Position numbers and translations under genes: made by a program. 64,000 nucleotides of DNA from Brachycybe producta (Eukaryota > Arthropoda > Diplopoda > Playtdesmida > Andrognathidae), in assembly GCA_036925085.1 (NCBI GenBank), contig JAUPFP010000054.1, forward strand, positions 1,054,001-1,118,000, written 5' to 3'. Under the pieces are notes generated by a model that saw only the letters and a list, made by a program, of their open reading frames with translations, did not search any database and was not told the origin of the DNA. This document shows, one piece after another, positions 54,377 to 64,000 of this stretch. Each line of letters starts with the position of its first letter. Position 1 is the stretch's first letter.

Positions 54377-57300
54377 ATGGCGCTGAACGCGGAAGAAAGT
54401 GTTTCTGTAAGTACAATTGTCATTTTTCTAACTTTTTATCTGTTTTAATAAATAACTTCAGCTTTATTCTATTGTTTAGTATCGAGTCAATTGTGCCTTT
54501 AACTATCCTTTAATTCAAAGATGTTCTGAATTGACGAAATTAATGGAACAAAGTAGTTTTAAGGTTGATATGTCACTTATATGAAAAACACGTTTTTTTC
54601 TCAAACTATTTCTTCATGAAAACCGTAGTTTAGATCCGTTTCTATCTTTATAGGACGCTCACTCATTGTTTCCTGTCATAGTTGAAAGCGTTTTTGGGTT
54701 TGGTAGACACCATCCTGGCTGGGGACTGAATCACCAGACGCTTCAGCCTCGAGAGTTCGATTCGGTTCGTCATTTCGTTTCTCCCGAAGGTCCTCTCGTT
54801 CTTCTTGCGTATAGACTCATGAACGATGGTTACCTCAAGTACGAGTTTCCCGTTTCGTGCCTTCCGTTGGTCGTCATTCGATCCATTGAGGATGGTGTCG
54901 TTCCTTCATTCTATTATGGGAAACTTCAATCCGTCAGTCCTGGACAACGGATTCCCAATTCACTTCTTCTAAGTATCACTGTTTTTGTTTTTCTTTTGAT
55001 TAATTGATCATTCTAAATCCTTTGCATTCATTCGTTCTGCTTAGATCCGTTCGAATTTTTTGTATTTCATCTTTCGTACTTCCTCATCAAGGCGCAAAAT
55101 CAAAAAGTAAGATAAAGGTTTCAGCAAATTTTCTAAAAAATTACCGAATTTTTGCGTTTTATTTGTGTGTCACAAATAGAGATGATTATAACTTCTGTTT
55201 TCTATCTATAGACATATTTAGATTGGAACAACGCCGGAGACGCTCTTTATGCTTTCACCATTGAGGATTACTTACAGTACTTCTTACCATGCAGCGGAAG
55301 TTTTCCTCCTCCTCCTCCGTACTCCGTAAATGCACAGGCTTCTGTTGCAAGCAGGTCGTTATCATAATTTGTTTTCAGCTTGCAAAACCAATTTATTGTT
55401 TCGACATTACAAACAGTTTTGTTGGAAAGGTCGTTCAGAGTTCAAAAGGAACGGTCGGTTCTAATTTAACGAGTATATTCAAGAGTCCGGAGAGAGATCA
55501 ACAACCGTCTAAGAATCTCTTCAAGCAACCTTCGGTCACGAGACAGTCTTCTGCCGTCGGTCCTCAGCCACGGGATGGGGGGCACGTCGAACTCTGGCGG
55601 TCGGAGGTTTTCGTTCAGGTTGTTTCTACACAATTAATTGTCGTTGTCTTCGTTTTTCAATGAAGGTATGTGCCTCTTTAGGCTCTCGTTGAGTTTTGGT
55701 TGGATCATTACACAGTTGAGAAGCAACGTGGTTTCCATCCGTCCGACAAAGTACGTGCGCGTTTCTCGTGACATTGCTGTGACATGCTTTTTTGTTAATG
55801 AAGCGTTTCTTCAATCAGTCTCGGTCTAACCAATGGAGCCCGGGATTAGACATTTCTTGGATGGCGGACGGATCTTCGCTTCATTCTCGTAACTCATTCC
55901 GAGTACGGTTTTCATTTTTAAGTTGATGTTTTATGAACAGGTGAGTTTTGAAATCTGGCTGTTTTGTAGTTTCGGACGAGCAGCAATAAGAAGAATTTGA
56001 AAGTGTGTTTTGAAACTTAGAAGAGGTAACTGAATCACGTTAATAGCATTTTCATGTTTATATTCTTTTATAATAAGCTTTTTACGTCAGTTGAATAATG
56101 ATTTAAGCTTTTTTGTCAATAAAAAGTATATTTTGAAAGATATCATTGTGAAAATACTATTAAGTGATTCAGTTACCGTTATAGTTTCTAACACACTTTC
56201 AGTTTCTCCTTAGTGTCGTTTTTGTGATACGCCGAATAACCAGAGTTTGAAAATCATCTGTTTTTTTTAAAACTCGTATTGAGCCACCTCATCACATTCG
56301 TAAAGACTTAACCAAAGGTTTTCTCCTCATATTTCAGGAGCCGTTTTTTCCGTCTATCGACCACGTTCGACTTTTGCGAATGTGTATTAAGCATTTCCAT
56401 TATTTTTCAAATAGTGCTCGACCCAATTCGACAAATAACTTTGACGAGTTCAAGAGGTCGGTCGGATCTATTTAAACATCCACAAATCATCTAAAAATGT
56501 GTTTTCGTCTCATTTAAAAATACAGAGCTGTGATTCCGCAGTTAGTTCAGAAGAAACTTTATGCTTTCGTTCGTCACATGTTCAACCATTGGCCTCTGGA
56601 TGCCTCTTTCCGTCTCGTACATTTTTTTCAAAGTCGACAAGAAACGAACTTATTTCAATATGTTTTTCAATTTTTCAGGTTCTCGAATTGTGGTTGAGTT
56701 ACATTCAACCGTGGCGTTACTCCGGAAATCTTGTCAAGAGTCCTTCGAAGGTCGAAGAAATGGATCGGGTCGTTCTTTCCAAGTGGCGACCTTTCATCGA
56801 AGAAAACCTTCTCTTCTACACTCTGTTTTTTCAAAAGATGATTCCTCGTCTTTTTAGAGTTGATCTCACCACTGTTAAAAATGCTAATATGTTACACAGA
56901 GTCACAAAGGTGGTAGATTCTTAAGGATTTAGTGTAAATTTAGGGTCGTTCACGTTTTTCTTTTTTTATTTTTCGTCTTTTAGGTGTTTTCGCAAGCGAA
57001 TGTCGAGAAAATACTAAGAGAAGGTCTCGTATTTTAACGCAGCTCGATTGTAATTTCTGTTTGTATAAAGTGGAAGTAAACTGTTTTTTAAAAAAAATCA
57101 AAGTAAACTTAAAAATTAAAAGAGAAACCGGAATAGTATTTTTAATGAATATTTTACAGCTGTTTTAAAATATTTTTACTAAAATGCAATGCAATGCAAA
57201 AAAAAAAACATGTAATTTGGGCTTTTTCATTAAATTTTAAAAATGTCATTATGAAATTTTGGCATAATCACTTTATGATGAAAGTGTATTTTGAAATATG

Positions 57301-59608
57301 TCACCTTTAAGTGATAGAGCTACCCTTCTAGTTTCTAAAATATTTCTGAATTTCTCATAATTTTACGCCTGAAAGACGTTGGTGTTCGAAATCAGCTGTT
57401 CCCTAAAACACCGTACATTCCACTTTTAAGTGCGACTAGAAAGTATATTTGAGTCGACTTAAATCTTACTTTGTTTTCCATTTGTTCATTCATTATTCAT
57501 TTTTCTGTTTGTTGTTGAATAGCCGATGGCTTGTTGCAAGAACAAACCGGTAGAACACTCGGTGGCCTTTCACCGTCGGTGAGCCATCATCATAGCATTC
57601 TGTCACGCTCGGCAACCGAAGCGGGACACGCGGGCCTGATTCGACAGCACGTGAGCGAACTAGAGGGTCCGTCACATGCTTACGTTCCCATGTTCGGAGA
57701 AGAAGTTACGAATCAGATCAAACAGTTGCTTCAGCTCATTCAAAGAGCTAAAGAGACCATCGCCGAAAATAAACAAATATCGTCGACGACACAATCGAAG
57801 AAGGGTTTCTTCTCTAGTTTGAGTTCGTTCTTCGAGTTGGGCGGCGGCGGCGTAGATGGTTATGGCCGTGATAGCAGTGGTGCGTCTTCGGATAGACACA
57901 AAGTCGAGCAATATCTAGAAATGGCATCGACACACTTGGAAAAACTATTTCAGGTGAGACTTCGACTCGTAGGTGTTTCGTTGCCAGCTGCTTATGAAGT
58001 TATGAGGTTCTTCTTGTTGTTGTAAGATTCAAGTCGTCGTTCGGAGAAGTCCACTCGAACAATCGTTTTCATATCGAGAAACTCCAAGTCGCTCTGAAGT
58101 TTCGTCGTCATCGCCAGCTGATAACATTCTGACGGAACATGGGACGCTCACTCCTCATGGACGATACAAGGTTAAGTTGGTCTTAAAGTGTAAACGCACC
58201 ATGAATTCTCATCGTTATGTCTTTCACAAGCAAAATTAAAAGTAACTTGGAAGTGCTTTAGAAACTAAAGGGTAGCTTAATCACTTATAAGAGTATTTTC
58301 TTGTTAATATCTTTGAAAATAAGCTTTTTATGTCAGTTTTCGAAAACAACAACTTTAACTAGACGATGGTTTTACAATTTCAGACCAATAAAAAGTTTAT
58401 TTTGAAAAATACTAATGTGAAAATACTATGAAGTGGGTATAGTTACCTTTCTAGCTTCTAACACTTTCAATTTATCATTAATGTCGCTCTTCTTGATTTG
58501 AATGAATGTTGTCTTCATGTGTTATGAACAGCTGATATTTTCGAACTATTGTTATTTTGTGTTTCTTGAAATGTCAACCACAGAAATTCAAAAATAATAA
58601 TCGACTGAAATAAAAAACTTATTTTAAAATATAGCAACATGAAAATATCCTTAAGTGGTTTAGTTACCCTTCTAGTTTCTAAAATACTTTGAAATTTCTC
58701 TTAATTTTTCTCTTGAGAATCAGCTGTTAATTAAACATCTTAAGACTAAAGTGATTTTCCCGTTTTATCACCTTTAAAACACAAACTATCGAAGTTTCAT
58801 CACGGTTTGCTTCTTACTCTTCTACTTTTCTAGCTTCTAAATCGAATGTGCGAACCGGAACTTTCGTTTCGAGGTGATCCCGATCGTCAGCCTATTCGAA
58901 GTTACGAGATTGCGTTTCTAGTTCGACTCCTCTTTCAAGTGGCTTCGACATTCAATAGAAAGGTTTTATCATTCGAAGAGATTTATTAGTCGTTAATTTA
59001 AATCTCGTAACGAACTTATATTCGTAAATTTTCTCAGTTTGCATTAGACATAAAAAGTCTGTATGAACGTAACGACTTTGCCGGCCGATTCTGTCGTCAG
59101 TTCATTCTGCCTCCAACAGTGTGTTACACTTTTCAAAACTACGGCACACCGTCGACGAGAGAAAAGACGATTCTGCCACCGAGGATCAGTCTGAGAGCTC
59201 TCGGAAGTAAACAGAATCTCGGGTACATCATTGCCGTCTTCCTCGTGGCTCATCACAACGGATTCGGCGTCTTTTCTGCCGTTTTCTTCATGGCGGCCGC
59301 CGTTTCTCTCATCGCTACTTTCAGAGTTTTATTGGAACTATTCAACAAGGTGAATTTATTTTGTTCTGTGTCGTCTCAAAGTAAAAGATTTCGGCTAAAT
59401 TACGAGCTAAAAACGAGAAAAGGGTTCTTAGAGGTTGACATTTTCTTTTATTTGTACATTTTTTTTTTCTCGTCTAGAATTATGCGTTTTATAAATTATT
59501 TTTATGTCCTGAATAATTATCACTGTGCCAACGTCTTCACGTTTTGTGTTTTTGTTTGCATAGAAATTTAAGCGACTACGAAGCGAATCCCACGGTCGAA
59601 AGCGCTAA
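54377..59608 (+). CDS. SMPD4: Neutral sphingomyelinase 3 (sphingomyelin phosphodiesterase 4)
   Basis: Tail-anchored ER/nuclear-envelope protein of sphingolipid metabolism and nuclear-pore biology. Seventeen exons: 54377-54406, 54480-54563, 54654-54972, 55045-55106, 55212-55354, 55417-55618, 55682-55750, 55819-55902, 56338-56456, 56526-56616, 56679-56909, 56984-57023, 57523-57953, 58027-58170, 58834-58962, 59038-59349, 59564-59608; 844 residues (human about 866). Conserved blocks in order: [19 protein letters not shown] region, [115 protein letters not shown] and [13 protein letters not shown] hydrophobic anchor near the C-terminus (about 795-825) precedes a basic tail. The exact catalytic residues of this family are not settled, so activity is inferred. 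Introns 8, 12 and 14 carry family R copies. Confidence 0.95.
55940..56290. repeat. Family R element in SMPD4 intron 8
   Basis: GTTTTGAAACTTAGAAGAGG left, TTACCGTTATAGTTTCTAAC right, within 55903-56337. Confidence 0.6.
57100..57420. repeat. Family R element in SMPD4 intron 12
   Basis: Right arm GCTACCCTTCTAGTTTCTAA is perfect; the left arm is strongly decayed. Confidence 0.6.
58180..58770. repeat. Two family R elements in SMPD4 intron 14
   Basis: First copy about 58180-58525 (TTAGAAACTAAAGGGTAGC / TTACCTTTCTAGCTTCTAAC), second about 58535-58770 with only a good right arm (TTACCCTTCTAGTTTCTAAA). Confidence 0.65.
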
Positions 59609-59714
59609 GAGACCGTTTCTAGTTTAATCTGCTTTTTTCTGTCTTCTTTGCAATTTCGTTGTAAACTTTTCTTTTGGAATCATCTCTTTTGCTAGCTGCT
59701 GTCCGAAGTTATCG

Positions 59715-62700
59715 TTATCTTTTAAACGTCGAGCTGTAGGTCGGTTTTCCAGCCAATTCCAAAAGATAACGATCTGGGTTTTCGTTCCAATCTACTGCAT
59801 TTAGATTAACCTATAATTAGTCAATACAAAAATTGTTTTCAATTATAGAAATTTTGCAGGAAAAACAACTTCTGCAACGTATCAAGTTGATTTACAAACA
59901 GCTGATTTTCCAACTCTAGTTATTCTGCGTTTTAGAAGAGAAACTGAAAGTGTTTTAGAAACTAGAAACGGTAGCTAAAACACTTCATAGTATTTTCATG
60001 TTAAGTGGTTGCGCTATCTTTCTAGTTTCTAAAACACATTCAAGGTTTTCTTAATTTTGCACCTGTGAAGTCAGAATAATCAGAGTTCGAGAGCCGTTTA
60101 CACTTTGAAACCATCTCGAAGTTGTTAAAAAACACGTTCCCCGCTTGACCTTTTTCTGTTTCTCCACTTGTGCATTTTCCCATTTCTTTTGTTTGATTTG
60201 CGCATCTCGAATATCTTCTCCGGCACAACCCCAAACCTAAAAAACAAAAGATGTGAAGAGCTTATTCGATCGTAGTTCATTTCACTATGACGTCCGAAAT
60301 ATCTCGTATTCTCACTTCGAGTGATTCTAATTTGTACGGTATTTTCTTAACAGACGCCAAACATAGATCGGGATCGATCTCCAAGACGAGGGACTTCGGA
60401 TTCCGTCCGACGTGTAATCCGAATGGATAACCTCGTGTCGTCAGATTGAAGTACATCATCCGATCACCGACTGAGGCAAAGGGGGAAACAAACGGCTCGA
60501 TTAACGGATAAAAATAAGTAACTTTTTATATATATATGTATTAAACCTTCAAATATTTTAAAACACGGAGTTATCTGAACTGCTATACATTGTTCGCCTC
60601 CCCACCGTGTATTCCGTTCTCTGTATATAAAGCAAAATTGGTGTTTAAGTAGTTTCTCTCTCTAGCTTTAGATGTTTCTTCGTTAGTTCGTTTCAAACCT
60701 CCACTCGTGGTCAATGCAGACACAGATCGTGACTTCGGCATCCGTTCGAACCAACATAGCAGTGGGACCACGATACGAAAACACGTGGTGTTGAAACCTT
60801 AATAGAGGGAAGATACACTGAATAGATACTTTGGGTTGTAAGTTACCCAACTTTTTCTTCTCCTAATCTTTCAAAATAAATTTTTATTACAAAATACTTT
60901 TAAGCCCATTGACTGTCGCATTTTGTAAGTACATCTTAATGTTTCGCCTAAGAAACGTCGAAAACGTCATTTTTTTGAACTGTAAATGAAGTTTTTGTTG
61001 TCAAGGTCTATATTGCAGAATCATGAATAATGCTTAAAAGTTCCTCTCAGAAAGTTTATTTTGAAAGATATACCAAGCATGAAATATCTCGAGCATGAGC
61101 CTATTCAAATTAAACTTTTGACAGCCAAAAGTTTAAAAAATATCATTTGCTTAAAGCTTAAATGATTGCGCGGCCATTCTAGTTTCTAAAACACTTTCAA
61201 TTTCTCAAATCTTTTTTTTTTAAGTTAATTTTGTAAGATATCAACATGAAATTGTTAAAGTCAAATATATTTACTCTTAATTTTTTAGCACAAGTTCAAT
61301 TTACTCTGAAAGTTATTTCTAAGCAGCTGAATAACAAAAGTTATTTGAACGGACCACCAGACTAGAAACACCCGCACAATTTGTAACCCCCATTAAAGAG
61401 AACCTGTTCATGCTCTGTCCTTGTTCGAGGCTACTATAAAGCCTTGTCCATTCCAAACTACTGTTAAACTTCATCTGGAAGAAGCAGAAATTCTTTACGT
61501 TGTTGAATACAATAGGAAAGTCATTCATTTTGTTAAATAGACACTGACCAACGTATTGAGGACTTCGTGTGGATCGTAGAAAACGTTCCTCATCGGCCTG
61601 ACGGGACTCGGAAGTTGAACTTCGCGAGGTTTAGTGTAGAGTTTCGGTAGTGTGTTTGCAAACAACCAAGTGAATATCGGATGTAAGTGTCCGTCGTTGA
61701 CTAAATCACTTCTCATCGATCGATTTGATTTCTGTGTTAAGAAACCGTATCGTAACGAGATGAAAAAAGGGGATCAATACATGTTCGTTTATGTTCTAAG
61801 TCGATTTATCCATCGGTATGACGTCATTTTCATAGAAATAGGTGTCAGTGACGTAACACCGATGGATAAACGGAACGTGCTGTTTGATTCGATTAGGAAG
61901 TCACCGTTGAATTCGTATTTCCAAACTGAACCAGTTTGGTCGAATGTAGTCGATGAGCGACCCAACGGTGAATGCTCGAGTGGATCATATTCGGACAAGT
62001 CTTCTCCATCCACATTTGTAACGAATCGACAGCGATCAATTTCTCTCCTTGCATCTGCAAGTTAAAAAAAAACGGATCTTTCTCTTGCATTCTTTATAGT
62101 ATATCTTGAAAATGTATGACGTTACGCATGCTCTGGCCAGCGATTCCGTTACGGACGTCACGAGACACGAATTTGGGTCGCAGTCGTATTTGCTTCCAAC
62201 CATCTCGGCCTCTAACCGAAAGCAAGTATGGAACAAGTCTTCCACGGCTAAAGAACAGAATCGCAAAAACCATCAGTGTATGATTTTCGTTAACTCGAAC
62301 ATTCGATGTTACCTTCTCTTTCGATGTTAGGTCTGCCTTTCGAGAACAACAGGGCATAATACTTCTGTTGGTGGCTGTTGGCGATCAGATTACGAATTTC
62401 GGCACAGAATTTAACAAATGTTTCGCGTGGTATTGAAGGTGGTGGTTCTGTGCCGCAAGTGCAGCCACTGAACCGAACGTAAAGGAGACTTCCAGCTTCG
62501 GGAGCTTTTTCCGAATGGAAATAATCCTGAAATGATAAAAAAAACCCGGTGGTTTTCCTTTCTCTATCCTCTTTATTCTTTATTGATAGTCAATAACAGT
62601 AACGTGAATTAAATTTTATTCTTCACTTTTAATGACCTAATTATAATTAATTATTGCAATAATTAAGGTTGTAAAATGAATGGAATGAAACTGGATTCGA

Positions 62701-63293
62701 TTGGATCGAAGCCTAAAGAACTGTTAGGAAGAGGTAATTAATTTATTATACCACAAAACTCTCTCTAGAAATATTCTTCTCGCCAACTCCGTGTTTTCTC
62801 GAGTCGTTTATCAGACGCTGTAAATAAACAAAAAAATTTCCTCATAAAGAATTTCTAAAATACAGAAAATTGCAAAGAAAAATGAGAAAACTTAAGAAAA
62901 TGTGCGAATATTTTCCTGCTAGTTTTCATACGTTTTCTACAAATTTTCTTAAAAACTTTTCTGCTATTTCTTTGCAGTGTTTTTTTTTTCTTGTAAATTT
63001 TCTCAAGTTTTCTGTTGTTTCTTTGTATTCTTATGCTATTCAGATAAACCACAACAAGAGTTGCGTCATCTGTTGACAAACTCGTGGCGTCTCCCGTTGT
63101 CATAGCAACGCACGCGACGTTCCTTCCCTTCTCATTCATTCATTAATTTATGAACATTAACAACCTTGCTAAGTTCGACTGCTGCGTCGTCAGTCCTCTG
63201 TCTGGGTTCCTCGTCCGCGGCCCACATCGTCTGTTTGCCGTCCGTGTCCACTGACACCAGTTGTTTATTGGACGACGACTCTCCGTTTCCCAT
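59715..63293 (-). CDS. TLDc-domain protein with N-terminal myristoylation motif
   Basis: Eleven exons: 63165-63293, 62313-62526, 62126-62247, 61927-62054, 61549-61708, 61404-61474, 60699-60797, 60547-60620, 60316-60470, 60134-60236, 59715-59794; 444 residues. The start MGNGESSS fits the N-myristoyl consensus. Residues about 252-410 form a TLDc domain: WTRLYSS, FSYRGPTAMLV, EWRERN...RWGGEQC, MYFNLTTRGYPFGLHVG, and LESLEVWG. TLDc proteins (OXR1, NCOA7, MEAK7, TBC1D24) act in oxidative-stress protection and V-ATPase regulation. The combination of MGN start and C-terminal TLDc recalls MEAK7, but the N-terminal half (GSLLYVRFSGCTCGTEPPP) and the C-terminal NENPDRYLLELAGK tail do not match what I know of it, so I give no symbol. 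The exon 4/5 join (61927/61708) is selected by phase. Two introns carry family R copies. Confidence 0.82.
59890..60125. repeat. Family R element in TLDc gene intron 10
   Basis: TTAGAAACTAGAAACGGTAG left arm and CTATCTTTCTAGTTTCTAAA right arm about 50 bases apart; it ends within ten bases of the donor at 60133. Confidence 0.65.
60840..61225. repeat. Family R element in TLDc gene intron 6
   Basis: Diffuse copy or copies in 60798-61403; the best arm is CGGCCATTCTAGTTTCTAAA near 61161. Confidence 0.5.
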
Positions 63294-64000
63294 CGTTAAG
63301 ATTTTGAGCTCCTTTAAATAGTTGCCACTTCTACTTTTGCAAGCTTAAATTTTATCTCTCAACACTACAAGGAAAGAAATGGAATTAATTGAAAAATGAC
63401 AACAATAACCAGTACATTTCTTAAATCGATAATTTATAAAGGCTTTTGAATGACATCATGACGTCAAAGATATAAATTGGTATTTAGAGTTGACGTCACG
63501 CTTAATTAACCATTTCATTAATTTGCTAAACTTTTTTTTTAGTCCCAGAAGTGTCGCAATATTTATTCTGCGCATGTGTCATTTTGATGACGGGGAATAA
63601 AAAACTGCCGACGGTGACGTCATATAGTTGAAGCCACTTTGGGGTGTACTAAGGTGGCTACGTATTTAGATTTTCTTGTCTTGTAAAAGAACGCCATCTT
63701 CCTTCATATAATGTTTTTTCTACGGAAGGCTAATAGGCTCGAATTAATCAGTAGGCATAGTCCGCATAGAAATAAGTCAGAATTCTGCATTATGTTAGTT
63801 ATTGTACAGCATATCAAGCTTCCGTAAATTTACTCAATTGCGCTAGTAGTAGCGCCATCTAGTGCTGACAACTACGAAATGAAATATAAATGGCGGCCTC
63901 CTTGTAAATGTCAAGTTACCAATTTGCAGCTAAATTGCAAACGTTTTTATATTTAACATATTCAGATATGTTAAGTTTAACAAGACGACTTCGAACAGGA
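63294..64000. promoter_or_regulatory. Upstream region of the TLDc gene
   Basis: TGACGTCA occurs at 63459, 63491 and 63615. GCGCCATCTAGTGCTGAC near 63852 recalls the GCGCCATCTATTGATC motif. No exon seen up to the window end. Confidence 0.45.

Noticed and set aside
62248..62340. A fourth GC-AG intron in the TLDc gene (donor AAAG/GCAGAC)
   Set aside because: A normal GT donor 23 bases downstream (GAGAAG/GTAACA at 62312) keeps the same phase and needs no exception.
1..64000. CRISPR arrays, bacterial operons, rRNA and tRNA genes
   Set aside because: Repeats are dispersed inverted elements without regular spacers, genes are spliced, and no tRNA cloverleaf or rRNA core sequence was recognised by eye. 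A covariance-model scan would be decisive.

Overview
This is a piece of an animal (metazoan) nuclear genome. It is AT-rich, holds about 15 confident intron-rich protein genes packed on both strands, mostly has introns of 45-100 bases, and has many longer introns that were lengthened by short non-autonomous inverted-repeat elements. The gene set (KSR, PAXIP1, PAGR1, B3GLCT, SPRING1, HIRIP3, NCBP3, SMPD4) is metazoan. Exon joins and protein lengths are very close to vertebrate ones, but the repeats and compact introns suggest an early-branching or slowly evolving invertebrate such as a sponge or cnidarian. I cannot name the species. Nearly all gene models below were built by hand: for each, the exon lengths add up to a whole number of codons.

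Layout. 1-3.9 kb: repeat-rich, with the 3' end of a gene for a cystine-knot-like protein (+). 4.0-4.7 kb: PAGR1 (-). 5.4-8.7 kb: kinesin KIF22 (+). 8.8-12.9 kb: B3GLCT (-), tail to tail with KIF22. 13.9-21.7 kb: PAXIP1/PTIP (-) with a huge glutamine-rich insert. 22.8-28.5 kb: KSR (+). 28.5-30.6 kb: gene-poor. 30.8-33.4 kb: HIRIP3 (-). 33.9-35.2 kb: a possible small membrane protein (+). 35.5-38.7 kb: an unnamed protein with a TBC-like C-terminus (-). 38.8-40.2 kb: SPRING1 (-). 41.3-43.7 kb: RNFT1/2-type RING ubiquitin ligase (+). 44.4-45.6 kb: ARL6IP4 (-). 46.4-50.7 kb: class I fructose-bisphosphate aldolase (+) with two alternative last exons. 52.1-54.0 kb: NCBP3 (-). 54.4-59.6 kb: SMPD4 (+). 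59.7-63.3 kb: an N-myristoylatable TLDc-domain protein (-).

How it hangs together. Several genes are head-to-head pairs sharing an upstream region (PAGR1/KIF22, PAXIP1/KSR, SPRING1/RNFT, ARL6IP4/aldolase, NCBP3/SMPD4), and several of these regions contain the palindrome TGACGTCA. PAGR1 and PAXIP1, partners in the MLL3/4 histone methyltransferase complex, lie about 9 kb apart. The strongest large-scale signal is ancient linkage: PAGR1, KIF22, HIRIP3 and aldolase A are neighbours in human 16p11.2, while KSR2, RNFT2, SPRING1 and ARL6IP4 lie in human 12q24, and all eight families occur within 47 kb here.

Repeats. Family R is a palindromic element with a core like TAGAAACTAGAAGGGTAGC and its reverse complement; about 30 full or partial copies occur, many in introns. 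Family M is a 190-220 bp element with ACAGGC termini and 9-bp target duplications. Several one-off fold-back elements are also present.
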